Shown here in pieces: positions 26,898 through 34,963 of a DNA stretch of 41,529 bases. The notes beneath the pieces were generated by a model. That model ran no database searches. It was not told the DNA's origin and saw only the letters and a list, made by a program, of their open reading frames with translations. The DNA lies in contig JANYCN010000041.1 of assembly GCA_025360225.1 (NCBI GenBank), forward strand, positions 1 to 41,529. Direction: 5' to 3'. The stretch's first letter is position 1, and each line of letters starts with the position of its first letter. Made by a program: the position numbers and the translations under genes. The DNA is from Actinomycetes bacterium. Lineage in GTDB: Bacteria; Actinomycetota; Thermoleophilia; Gaiellales; F1-60-MAGs149.

Positions 26898-27863
26898 ATG
26901 GCATCCGCAACCATGCGGGAGCTGCTGGAGGCTGGCGTCCACTTCGGACACCAGACCCGCCGGTGGAACCCCAAGATGCGCCGCTTCATCTTCGGTGAGC
27001 GCGCAGGGATCTACGTCATCGACCTGCAGCAGACGATCCGTCTTCTCGAGCAGGCGCACGACCGTGTCGCTGAGATCTCGGCGCGCGGCGGCACGGTGCT
27101 CTTCGTCGGCACGAAGAAGCAGGCGCGCGACGCCGTCGCCTCGCACGCCGCCCGCGTTGGCATGCCGTACGTCAACCACCGCTGGCTCGGCGGGCTCCTG
27201 ACGAACTTCAAGACGATGTCTGGTCGGATCGAGTACCTGCACGAGCTGCGCCGTCAGCGCACCGATGGCCAGCTCGACCTGCTGCCGGCGAAGGAGCGTA
27301 TCGCCAAGCTGAAGGCGCTGGAGAAGCTCGAGACGAACATTGGCGGCGTCGCCGACATGCGCCGCCTGCCGCAGGCGGTGTTCGTCATCGACCTGAAGGC
27401 GGAGATGCTCGCCGTGCGCGAGGCGCGCCGGCTGCACATCCCGCTGATCGGTCTCGTCGACACGAACTGCGACCCGGACGAGGTCAACCTCGTTGTCCCG
27501 GGAAACGACGATGCGCTGCGTTCCTGCGACCTGATCTGCCGTGTGATCGCTGACGGTGTCGCCCAAGGTCGTGGCATCCAGGCGGCCGCGGCCGCTGCCG
27601 CCGCGGCGGAGACCGCTGGCGAGGAGGCGGACGCGATCGACGAGGGCGTCGCCGAGGCCCTGACGGTTGCCGGGATCGCCGACGTGCCGGCTGCCGACGT
27701 GCCGGCTGCCGACGTGCCGGTCATCGAGGCGCCGGTCATCGTGGCGCCGGTCGCCGAGGCGTCGGCCGCCGAGGCGCCGGTCATCGAGGCGCCGGTCGCT
27801 GTTGCCGTCGCGGTCGCCGAGACCCCCGTGGACGCGGTGGCGGACGCCGCCACCGAGAGCTGA
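26898..27863 (+). CDS. rpsB: 30S ribosomal protein S2, with Ala/Val/Pro-rich C-terminal extension
   Basis: 321 residues. The S2 core is complete (about 1-228): LLEAGVHFGHQTRRWNPKM, KKQARDAV, VNHRWLGGLLTNF, LPQAVFVIDLKAE, and GLVDTNCDP. About 90 extra residues follow, starting with poly-Ala and then a VPAAD/APVIEAPV-type low-complexity acidic tail encoded by short DNA repeats. Actinobacterial S2 tails vary, but this one is long. An ATG with AGGAGG upstream starts the rpsB-tsf-pyrH-frr-uppS-cdsA cluster. Confidence 0.96.
   Translation: MASATMRELLEAGVHFGHQTRRWNPKMRRFIFGERAGIYVIDLQQTIRLLEQAHDRVAEISARGGTVLFVGTKKQARDAVASHAARVGMPYVNHRWLGGLLTNFKTMSGRIEYLHELRRQRTDGQLDLLPAKERIAKLKALEKLETNIGGVADMRRLPQAVFVIDLKAEMLAVREARRLHIPLIGLVDTNCDPDEVNLVVPGNDDALRSCDLICRVIADGVAQGRGIQAAAAAAAAAETAGEEADAIDEGVAEALTVAGIADVPAADVPAADVPVIEAPVIVAPVAEASAAEAPVIEAPVAVAVAVAETPVDAVADAATES
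27579..27863 (+). repeat. Low-complexity repeats in the rpsB 3' end
   Basis: The 15-bp unit gacgtgccggctgcc occurs at 27681-27695 and 27696-27710 and starts a third time at 27711. Copies of gaggcgccggtcatc and relatives follow to about 27800. The array is prone to slippage, so tail length may vary between strains. Confidence 0.75.
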
Positions 27864-27871
27864 GGAGCACG

Positions 27872-28474
27872 ATGAGCGACTACAAGCCGAGCGCAGCCGA
27901 CGTGAAGGCGTTGCGCGAGATGACGGGCGCCGGCATGATGGAGGTGCGCGACGTCCTCGTCGAGACCGCCGGCGACGTCGATGCCGCGAAGAAGGCCTTG
28001 CGCGAGCGCGGCCAGGCGAAGGCCGCCAAGCTTGCCGGTCGGGAGACCAGCGAGGGGCAGATCGGTGCGTACATCCACGGCGGCGGCCTGAAGGGCGTTC
28101 TTGCTGAGGTGCGCTGCAACACGGACTTCGTTGCAAAGAGCGAGGCCTTCCAGGCCTTCGTCAAGGACGTGCTGCTCCAGGTCGTATCGTCGGACGGGAC
28201 CCGCTGGGTCTCGACCGCTGATGTGCCTGCTGATGTCCGCGAGGCCGAGCTTGAGATCTACCGCACCCAGGCGGCTGACAGGCCCGAGGCCGTGCGCGAG
28301 AAGATCGCCGAGGGCAAGCTGCGCAAGTGGTACGAGGAGGTCTGCCTGCTCGAGCAGCCGTACTTCCGTGACGAGAAGCTGACCGTCGAGCAGGTGCGCG
28401 CGGCGCTCGCGCGCGAGACCGGCGAGAACATCGAGATCAAGCGCTTCTCGTCGTACACCGTCGGCGGCGCGTAG
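27872..28474 (+). CDS. tsf: Elongation factor Ts (short form)
   Basis: 200 residues. The N-terminal UBA-like part (VKALREMTGAGMMEVRDVL) and the EF-Tu contact TDFVAKSEAF are intact. The C-terminal region carries EVCLLEQPYFRDEKLTVEQ. It is shorter than the ~270-280-residue form of Streptomyces or E. coli and closer to the ~196-residue Thermus type, so one core subdomain is reduced. It recycles EF-Tu-GDP. An ATG 8 bp after rpsB, with GAGGAG upstream. Confidence 0.95.
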   Translation: MSDYKPSAADVKALREMTGAGMMEVRDVLVETAGDVDAAKKALRERGQAKAAKLAGRETSEGQIGAYIHGGGLKGVLAEVRCNTDFVAKSEAFQAFVKDVLLQVVSSDGTRWVSTADVPADVREAELEIYRTQAADRPEAVREKIAEGKLRKWYEEVCLLEQPYFRDEKLTVEQVRAALARETGENIEIKRFSSYTVGGA

Positions 28475-28490
28475 TACCCTGGACGTCGTT

Positions 28491-29264
28491 GTGACGCCTC
28501 CCGCAAGAGCGGCCTTCGGTCGCGTGCTGATCAAGCTGTCAGGCGAGGCGTTGATGGGTGACCTGCCGTTCGGGCTCGACCCGGGGCGCGTCGCTGCGAT
28601 CGCGACCGCCGTCCGCGACGTGCGCGACCTCGGTGTCGAGGTCGCGATCGTCGTGGGCGGCGGCAACATCTTTCGTGGGATCCAGGAGGCGACGAAGCAC
28701 GGCATGGACCGCGCCTCGGCCGACTACTCGGGCATGCTCGCGACGGTCCTCAACGCCCTCTCGGTGCAGGACGCACTCGAGCGCGTCGGGGTCTTCACGC
28801 GGGTGCAGTCAGCGCTCGAGATCCAGGAGGTCGCGGAGCCGTACATCCGCCGGCGGGCGATCCGTCACCTCGAGAAGAAGCGCGTCGTGATCTTCGCCGG
28901 CGGCACCGGCAACCCGTTCTTCACGACCGATACTGCGGCTGCGCTGAGGGCGTGCGAGATCGGCGCCGAGACGATTCTGATGGGCAAGAACGGCGTTTCC
29001 GGCGTCCTCGACGATGACCCGCGCACGAACCCGAACGCGCGGCTGATCACGGAGATCAGCCACCGGGAGGCGATCGAGCAGGGGCTAAAGGTGATGGATA
29101 CGACGGCGTTGTCGCTGTGCATGGAGAACGACATGCCGATCCGCGTCTTCAACGTCAACGACGAGCGCAACATCGTGCGGGTCACGCAGGGGGAGCGGAT
29201 CGGTACGCTGGTACGCAGCCGGTCTGCGATCGCCGTCGGCGCGCCGCGCGAGCCAGCGGTCTAG
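28491..29264 (+). CDS. pyrH: Uridylate kinase (UMP kinase)
   Basis: 257 residues, amino-acid-kinase fold. Nucleotide- and UMP-binding blocks include VLIKLSGEALMG, VVGGGNIFRG, DYSGMLATVLNALSVQDAL, and FAGGTGNPFFTTDTAAALRA. The C-terminal MDTTALSLCMENDMPIRVFN is typical. It phosphorylates UMP to UDP. TACCCT (28475-28480) lies 10 nt before the GTG, so an extra internal promoter in the rpsB operon is possible. Confidence 0.95.
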   Translation: MTPPARAAFGRVLIKLSGEALMGDLPFGLDPGRVAAIATAVRDVRDLGVEVAIVVGGGNIFRGIQEATKHGMDRASADYSGMLATVLNALSVQDALERVGVFTRVQSALEIQEVAEPYIRRRAIRHLEKKRVVIFAGGTGNPFFTTDTAAALRACEIGAETILMGKNGVSGVLDDDPRTNPNARLITEISHREAIEQGLKVMDTTALSLCMENDMPIRVFNVNDERNIVRVTQGERIGTLVRSRSAIAVGAPREPAV

Positions 29265-29288
29265 TGTCACGCCAGGGAGGAGGACGCC

Positions 29289-29846
29289 ATGCTTGAGGAG
29301 CTGTTGTCGGACGCGAAGGCCCGGATGCACAAGTCCGTCGAGGCGACGCGCCACAAGTTCACGTCGGTGCGCACGGGGCGAGCGTCGAGCGCGCTGCTCG
29401 ATCGCGTGCAGGTCGACTACTACGGCTCGAAGACGCCGCTCAACCAGCTCGCCTCGATCTCCGTGCCCGACGCGCGGATGCTCGTGGTGACGCCGTTCGA
29501 CAAGAGCGCGTTGCGCGACGTCGAGCGGGCGATCATGGAGTCTGATCTCGGGATCACGCCATCGAACGATGGCAAGCTGATCCGGCTGCCGATCCCGGCG
29601 CTGACAGAGGATCGCCGCAGAGAGATGGTGAAGGTCGCGCACAAGATCGCCGAGGAGGGCAAGATCGCGGTGCGCGAGATCCGCCGCGACACGATGCACG
29701 ACACGAAGGAGCTCGAGCGCGATGGTGCCGCCGGCGCTGACGACGTGCGTCGTGCCGAGGAGCGTGTGCAGAAGCTGACGGACGAGCACGTCGCGCAGAT
29801 CGACGCTGCCCTGAAGCTGAAGGAAGAGGAGATCATGGAGGTCTAG
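29289..29846 (+). CDS. frr: Ribosome recycling factor
   Basis: 185 residues, exactly the family length. FTSVRTGRASSALLD, YYGSKTPLNQLASI, and EDRRREMVKVAHKIAEEGKIAVREIRRD cover the two RRF domains. With EF-G it splits post-termination ribosomes. A GGAGGAGG ribosome binding site precedes the ATG, and it lies 24 bp after pyrH. Confidence 0.96.
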   Translation: MLEELLSDAKARMHKSVEATRHKFTSVRTGRASSALLDRVQVDYYGSKTPLNQLASISVPDARMLVVTPFDKSALRDVERAIMESDLGITPSNDGKLIRLPIPALTEDRRREMVKVAHKIAEEGKIAVREIRRDTMHDTKELERDGAAGADDVRRAEERVQKLTDEHVAQIDAALKLKEEEIMEV

Positions 29847-29869
29847 CGGCCTCCGCGTCTCCCGCACCG

Positions 29870-30628
29870 ATGGACGTCCTCGAGCGGATCCGCCGCATCC
29901 GCCGGCTCCGCGCCGAGCCCGGCGAGCCTGCCCTCCCCGACAGCGCACGGCACGTTGCGATCATCATGGACGGCAACGCGCGGTGGGCGCGTCGCCGCGG
30001 CCTGCCCGTCGCCGCGGGCCATCGCGCAGGCACGGCAGCGTTGAAGCGCACCGTCGAGGCCGCGCCCGACCTCGGCGTGCGCTCGCTGTGCGTCTACGCG
30101 TTCTCGACGGAGAACTGGACGCGGCCCGACGACGAGGTTGCTGATCTGATGGACCTCTTTGCGGACACGATCCGCAACGAGTTCGCCGACCTGCACCGCC
30201 AGGGCGTTCGGATCCGGTTCGTCGGACGGCGCGATCGAGCCTCGGCGATGTTGCGATCGCTGATGGTGGGCATCGAGAAGGACACGGCGACGAACGAGCG
30301 CCTCGACCTGTTCGTGGCGTTCGACTACGGCGGTCGCGCGGAGATCGTCGAGGCGTGTCGGCGCGTCGTCGTCGACGGGCTCGCACCCGAGGCCGTCGAT
30401 GCGAACGCTGTCGCGTCGCGTCTCGCCGATCCGGAGCTTCCTGAGCCGGACGTCGTGATCCGCACGTCGGGTGAGCAGCGGCTGTCGAACTTCCTGCTCT
30501 GGCAGTCCGCGTACGCGGAGCTGGTGTTCTCACCGTTGATGTGGCCCGAGTTCGGCGCTGAACCGCTTCGCGACGCGCTCTCCGAGTACGCCGCACGCCG
30601 ACGCCGGTTCGGCGGGCGGCAGGCGTGA
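29870..30628 (+). CDS. uppS: Isoprenyl transferase (undecaprenyl diphosphate synthase family)
   Basis: 252 residues, cis-prenyltransferase fold. The catalytic Asp is in HVAIIMDGNARWA; GHRAGTAAL, YAFSTENWTRP, and the C-terminal RTSGEQRLSNFLLWQSAYAEL are the conserved regions. It builds the C50-C55 lipid carrier for cell wall synthesis from precursors made via Dxr and IspG, encoded downstream. It overlaps cdsA by 4 bp. Confidence 0.94.
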   Translation: MDVLERIRRIRRLRAEPGEPALPDSARHVAIIMDGNARWARRRGLPVAAGHRAGTAALKRTVEAAPDLGVRSLCVYAFSTENWTRPDDEVADLMDLFADTIRNEFADLHRQGVRIRFVGRRDRASAMLRSLMVGIEKDTATNERLDLFVAFDYGGRAEIVEACRRVVVDGLAPEAVDANAVASRLADPELPEPDVVIRTSGEQRLSNFLLWQSAYAELVFSPLMWPEFGAEPLRDALSEYAARRRRFGGRQA

Positions 30629-31434
30629 CGAACCTGATCTCGCGCGTCGTGTTCGGAGTGCCATTGGCAGCCGTCGCGCTTCTCGCGATCTGGCGCGGCG
30701 GTTGGGCGATGGTCGCGTTCGCCGGCGTCGCGGCCGTCATCGGCTGTCATGAGCTGTTCGTGATGGCGCGCCCGTTGCGGCCGATGGTGATCGCGGGCAC
30801 GCTTGGCTCGCTCGGGATGGTCGTCGGGGCGCACGCCGGCGGGCTCGCGTGGGCGCTGCTGCCGATCCCGATCGCGCTCGTCGCGGCGTTCCTGATGGCA
30901 GCCGGCGTGGCGATGCGCGAGTCGGCGACGGTGTCGGTCGCCGTCACGCTCCTCGGGCCCGCCTACGTCGGCGTTGGGCTCGCGAGCCTCGTGCTGCTGC
31001 GCGACGCCGGCGCGGACGCCACCGGCTACAACGTGCTGCTCGCCGTCGTCCTCGGAACCTGGGCGTCGGACATCTTCGCCTACTTCGGTGGGCGTGCGAT
31101 CGGCAGGCACAAGCTCGCGCCGGCGATCAGCCCGAAGAAGACGGTCGAGGGGTTCCTCGTCGGGCTCGTCTTCGGCGCCCTCACGGTCTGGTGGACGTTG
31201 TACGCCGTCGAGCGCCACATCACCCACACCCAGGCCGCCATCCTCGGCGTCGTCGTGGCGCTCGTCAGCCCGTTCGGCGACCTCTTCGAGTCGTTCCTCA
31301 AGCGCGACCTGTCGGTGAAGGACTCCGGCAGGCTGCTCGGTGGTCACGGCGGCGTGCTCGACCGGATCGACGCGCTCCTGTTCGCTGGCCCGGCTGCGTA
31401 CATCACGCTCGACCTCATCGGGCGCGTCGTCTGA
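30625..31434 (+). CDS. cdsA: Phosphatidate cytidylyltransferase
   Basis: 269 residues with about seven membrane helices. The C-terminal CTP-transferase signature is recognisable as ESFLKRDLSVKDSGRLLGGHGGVLDRIDALLF; the usual PGHGG reads GGHGG, while KDSG and DRID are intact. It makes CDP-diacylglycerol, the phospholipid precursor. The GTG overlaps the uppS stop (gtga). In many relatives dxr follows directly; here about 4.4 kb intervenes. Confidence 0.93.
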   Translation: MTNLISRVVFGVPLAAVALLAIWRGGWAMVAFAGVAAVIGCHELFVMARPLRPMVIAGTLGSLGMVVGAHAGGLAWALLPIPIALVAAFLMAAGVAMRESATVSVAVTLLGPAYVGVGLASLVLLRDAGADATGYNVLLAVVLGTWASDIFAYFGGRAIGRHKLAPAISPKKTVEGFLVGLVFGALTVWWTLYAVERHITHTQAAILGVVVALVSPFGDLFESFLKRDLSVKDSGRLLGGHGGVLDRIDALLFAGPAAYITLDLIGRVV

Positions 31435-31463
31435 CGCGCTGGTCAGGCTACTGTCCCTGACCT

Positions 31464-32708
31464 GTGCCTGATCGGTCTCACCTTGCGGCGTACGCGGCTC
31501 TCACGGTTCGAGTCGCGCTCAACGTCCAGCCAGGCCAGCGGGTGTTCGTCGCCGGCCACCAGATGGGGGTGGTGCTCGACGCCGCGCCGTTCGTCCGCGA
31601 GCTTGCCGTGGCGGCGTACGACGCGGGGGCGCGCGAGGTCGTCGTCGTGTGGGAGGACGAGGCCGTTCGTCGGCTCGGCGCGGAGCGTCGGAGCGAGCGC
31701 GCGGACGCCGACTTCCCGGCGTGGCACACCGACGCGATGAACGAGCACGCCCTTGCCGGCGATGCCTTGCTCGTCGTCGACGCGAAGGATCCGCGGCTCC
31801 TCTCCGGCCTGCCACAGGACCGGTTGTCGGCACGCGCGGCCGAGCTGCAACGACGCTGGCGCCCGTCGAGCGAGGTGATCGGCCGGCTCGCGACGAACTG
31901 GGCGTTCGTCACCGCCGCGACGCCGGGGTGGGCGCGTAGCGTGTTCCCGGGCGAGCCCGATGACGTCGCAACCGAGCTTCTGTGGGAGGCGATCCTGCAT
32001 GCAGTGCGAGCCGACCTGCCCGACCCGGTCGAGGCGTGGCGCAGCCACGTCGCCGACCTCGCCGCGCGTGCGCGCTACCTGACCGAGCGAAGGTTCCGTG
32101 CATTGCGGTTCGTCGGGCCCGGGACGGACCTCGACGTTGGTCTCGCCGACGGTCACGTCTGGTGCGGCGGTGCGGCGACAGCCGGTAGTGGCGTCAGCTT
32201 CGTGCCGAACCTGCCGACCGAGGAGGTCTTCACGGCGCCGCATCGACGACGGGTGACCGGCCACGTGCGTGGCACGCAACCGGTGCCGATCCGCGGCGAG
32301 ATCGTCGAGGGCTGGGAGCTGGAGTTCAAGGATGGTCGCGTCGTCGCTGCGACGGCCCAGGCGGGGGAGGAGGCGCTGCTCGCGCTGCTCGCGACCGACA
32401 AGGGCGCGTCGCGGCTCGGTGAGGTCGCGCTCGTTGCAGGCAGCTCGCCGACCCGGGCGACCGGCGTGCGGTTCGAGCATCCCGTGTTCGAGGAGAACCT
32501 CGCGTGCCACATCGCGCTCGGCCGCGCGTACGCGCCGACCGTCGACGGCGGCGCGTCGATGACCGCTGACGAGCTCCTCGCACACGGAGCGAACACGAGC
32601 GACGAGCACGTCGACATCATGTGCGGCTCTCCCGAGGTAACCGTCTCCGGTATCCGCAGCGATGGCGGCGTCGAGCCGCTCCTCGTGGGGGGACAGTGGG
32701 TGTGGTAA
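31464..32708 (+). CDS. Aminopeptidase, peptidase M29 family (copy 1)
   Basis: 414 residues. M29 metal-binding regions are visible: PNLPTEEVFTAP (first Glu pair), LGEVALV (Glu), FEENLACH (Glu/His) and SDEHVDIM (His, Asp). The family is dimeric cobalt/zinc aminopeptidases such as AmpS/AmpT, probably cytoplasmic. TACTGT (31449-31454) lies 9 nt before the GTG. It overlaps the next gene, a clear paralogue, by 7 bp, indicating tandem duplication. Confidence 0.88.
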   Translation: MPDRSHLAAYAALTVRVALNVQPGQRVFVAGHQMGVVLDAAPFVRELAVAAYDAGAREVVVVWEDEAVRRLGAERRSERADADFPAWHTDAMNEHALAGDALLVVDAKDPRLLSGLPQDRLSARAAELQRRWRPSSEVIGRLATNWAFVTAATPGWARSVFPGEPDDVATELLWEAILHAVRADLPDPVEAWRSHVADLAARARYLTERRFRALRFVGPGTDLDVGLADGHVWCGGAATAGSGVSFVPNLPTEEVFTAPHRRRVTGHVRGTQPVPIRGEIVEGWELEFKDGRVVAATAQAGEEALLALLATDKGASRLGEVALVAGSSPTRATGVRFEHPVFEENLACHIALGRAYAPTVDGGASMTADELLAHGANTSDEHVDIMCGSPEVTVSGIRSDGGVEPLLVGGQWVW

Positions 32709-33970
32709 CGATCGGCGAGGGTGCGCTGCCAACCGAGGCGCAGCTTGCCGCGTACGCCCGCCTCGTCGTCGAGGTTGGTGTCGCCGTTCGACCGGGACAG
32801 CGGTTGTTGATCGACGGCATTTCGGGGGGTGCGGCGCTCGAGTGCGCACCGTTCATCCGTCACGTCGCTGCCGCGGCCTACGACGCTGGTGGGAGCGACG
32901 TTGTCGTCGTGTACGACGACCAGGCGCTCCGGCGGCTCGGGTTCGAGCGGATGGCTGACCGTTCCTTGCCAGAACCGGCGAGCTGGTGGGCGGGCTACCC
33001 CAACGAGCACGCGCAGGCCGGTGACGCGATGCTCACCGTCGATGGGTCTGACCCGCGACTCCTGCACGGCGTCGCGGCGACGCGCGTCGCCGCCCGAACG
33101 GCTGCTCGGGGCGCTCGGCTGCGCGTCAGCCAGGACCTCGTGATGCGGGACGCCTTCAACTGGAGCTATGCGTGTGCGCCGACGCCCGCGTGGGCGAGCC
33201 GCGTGTTCCCGGACGACGAGCCGGAGGGGGCGACGGCGCGGCTGTGGCATGCCGTTCTGCACGCCTGCCGGGTCAACGCCGCCGACCCGGTTGCCGCGTG
33301 GCGCAGCCACCTCGCGCAGCTCACGGACCGTGCCGCGCAGCTCACCGCGCGGCGTTTCGTCGCGTTGCGCGCCGAGGGCCCGGGAACGGCGATCGAGATC
33401 GGCCTCGCGGACGGGCACGTGTGGGGCGGCGGTGGCGCGGTGGCGGCCGACGGCCTGCCGTTCGCGCCGAACCTGCCGACAGAGGAGGTGTTCACCGCCC
33501 CGCACCGCCTGCGGGTGCACGGACGCCTTCGTGGCACCGCGCCGGTGGAGATCCGTGGTGAGATCGTCGAAGGCTGGACGCTGGTGTTCCGCGACGGCCT
33601 GATCGTCGAGGCGACCGCGACCGACGGACAGGAGAGCCTTGAGCGCCTTCTCGCCACCGATGACGGCGCCCGCCGCCTCGGCGAGGTCGCGCTCGTCGCC
33701 GGTGCCTCGCCGACGCGGGAGACCGGTGTCTGCTTCCAGAACGCGCTGTTCGAGGAGAACGTCGCCTGTCACGTCGCGGTTGGCGCGGCGTACCCGACGA
33801 CGATCGCGGACGGTCGCGACCGCTCGCGGTCCGAGCTCGAGCGGTCCGGTGCGAACGACAGCCTCGTGCACCTCGATCTGATGTGGGGCTCGCCGGAGGT
33901 CGACGTGTTCGGCGTGCGCGCAGACGGGAGCGAGGATCCGCTCCTCGTAGCAGGGGAGTGGGCTACCTAG
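32702..33970 (+). CDS. Aminopeptidase, peptidase M29 family (copy 2)
   Basis: 422 residues, collinear with copy 1 along its whole length. It shares ADGHVW, NLPTEEVFTAPHR, RGEIVEGW and LGEVALVAG. The metal residues are kept (EEVF, GEVALV, FEENVACH, HLDLMWG), but the DEH of copy 1 reads LVH here, so its second site may differ. The GTG at 32702 overlaps the copy 1 stop by 7 bp; an alternative GTG at 32696 exists. The divergence suggests an old duplication with separate substrates. Confidence 0.86.
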   Translation: MVTIGEGALPTEAQLAAYARLVVEVGVAVRPGQRLLIDGISGGAALECAPFIRHVAAAAYDAGGSDVVVVYDDQALRRLGFERMADRSLPEPASWWAGYPNEHAQAGDAMLTVDGSDPRLLHGVAATRVAARTAARGARLRVSQDLVMRDAFNWSYACAPTPAWASRVFPDDEPEGATARLWHAVLHACRVNAADPVAAWRSHLAQLTDRAAQLTARRFVALRAEGPGTAIEIGLADGHVWGGGGAVAADGLPFAPNLPTEEVFTAPHRLRVHGRLRGTAPVEIRGEIVEGWTLVFRDGLIVEATATDGQESLERLLATDDGARRLGEVALVAGASPTRETGVCFQNALFEENVACHVAVGAAYPTTIADGRDRSRSELERSGANDSLVHLDLMWGSPEVDVFGVRADGSEDPLLVAGEWAT

Positions 33971-34002
33971 CTAGTGGTCTGATTGTGAGATGACCGTGGT
34001 CA

Positions 34003-34255
34003 TCCGACTGCCTGGATCGTCCTGCGCTTGCCGGCTCTGCCACCCGTCGGGTGGCTCTGCCAGCTAGCTGCGGCGGCCACGATCCGGCCCGCTGTTCGTG
34101 CCGGATCGTGGGCTTCGCGGGAGCGTTGCGCGCCGCTTGCACTTAGCGTGTCAAGGCCTTCGCCTTGACACGCGTGCGAGCGGGCGTGCTATCCAGCACG
34201 CCCGCGATCGGCAAGCCCTGCGCGACGCGCAACGCTCCCGCTCGCTCGAGGCACC
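34003..34255 (+). repeat. Dispersed hairpin element, copy C (fullest copy)
   Basis: Between the M29 pair and the next gene (33971-34415 holds no supported gene). Perfect stems, in order: ccaccc/gggtgg (34040-34054), a 12-bp stem 34077-34088/34100-34111, and a 16-bp outer stem 34117-34132/34226-34241. The outer stem encloses a 12-bp hairpin (34146-34173, loop cttc) and an 11-bp hairpin (34180-34205, loop atcc), a three-way-junction layout. Copies A, B and D share blocks of it. A 60-90-residue frame inside is a by-product of the repeat. Confidence 0.85.
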
Positions 34256-34415
34256 CGATGACCATGTCATCTGGCAATCACACCACGAGGCTAGGTGTGC
34301 GCTCCCTCGCCGTGTGCGAAACATGGGCAGTCCCTCCGATGTGTGGCGCGGCGTCCGGTCGTAGCGTGGCGTTTGTCGGTACCCCGCCGACGCCCACGAC
34401 GGAAGGAACCCCCTC

Positions 34416-34952
34416 ATGCACAGCAACCGAACGAGGCTGACCGGCGCCGCGGCTCTCGCCGTGCTCGCCATCTCCGCCTCTGCGGCGATCGCCCGCGAGG
34501 GTGATGGCGGTGGCGTGCGCGCGGTCCGCCACGCGACCGCGCCGTTCCGGCAACTCGCGAAGGCGACGGCGGCCGGCTATGGCCTGCTCAAGGACGCCGC
34601 CGGCATCTCCTGCATCGACAATCCCGCGGGCGGGATGGGCGTGCACCACGTCAACGGCGCGCTGGTCGGCGACGACACCGTCAACGCGCTCACCCCTGAG
34701 GCCCTCGTCTACGAGCCGCAGGCGAACGGGAAGATGCGCCTCGTGGCCGTCGAGTACGTCGTCTTCCAGGCGAGGTGGGACGCGACGCACAGCGCGCCGC
34801 CGTCGCTGTTTGGTCACACGTTCGAGGCCGTCGGGGCAACGAACCGCTACGGCATCCCGCCGTTCTACGAGCTACACGCGTGGATCTGGAAGCACAACCC
34901 GGCCGGCATGTTCGCCGACTGGAACCCGCGGGTGACCTGCGCCCACGCCTGA
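34416..34952 (+). CDS. Secreted protein of unknown function
   Basis: 178 residues. A signal peptide (RTRLTGAAALAVLAISASAAIA) precedes a mature part. Recognisable stretches include GYGLLKDAAGISCIDNP, GMGVHHVNGALV, EYVVFQARWD, LFGHTFE and YELHAWIWKHNPAGMFADWNP. The look is that of a conserved actinobacterial hypothetical family; I cannot name a function. Two Cys (in SCIDN and RVTCAHA) could form a disulfide. A GGAAGGA ribosome binding site lies about 9 nt upstream. Confidence 0.75.
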   Translation: MHSNRTRLTGAAALAVLAISASAAIAREGDGGGVRAVRHATAPFRQLAKATAAGYGLLKDAAGISCIDNPAGGMGVHHVNGALVGDDTVNALTPEALVYEPQANGKMRLVAVEYVVFQARWDATHSAPPSLFGHTFEAVGATNRYGIPPFYELHAWIWKHNPAGMFADWNPRVTCAHA

Positions 34953-34963
34953 CGGGTAGCGGC

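Noticed and set aside
34098-34471. Short proteins encoded in copy C of the dispersed repeat
   Set aside because: The translation follows the hairpin element and recurs in other copies in different frames; no ribosome binding site or protein-like composition.
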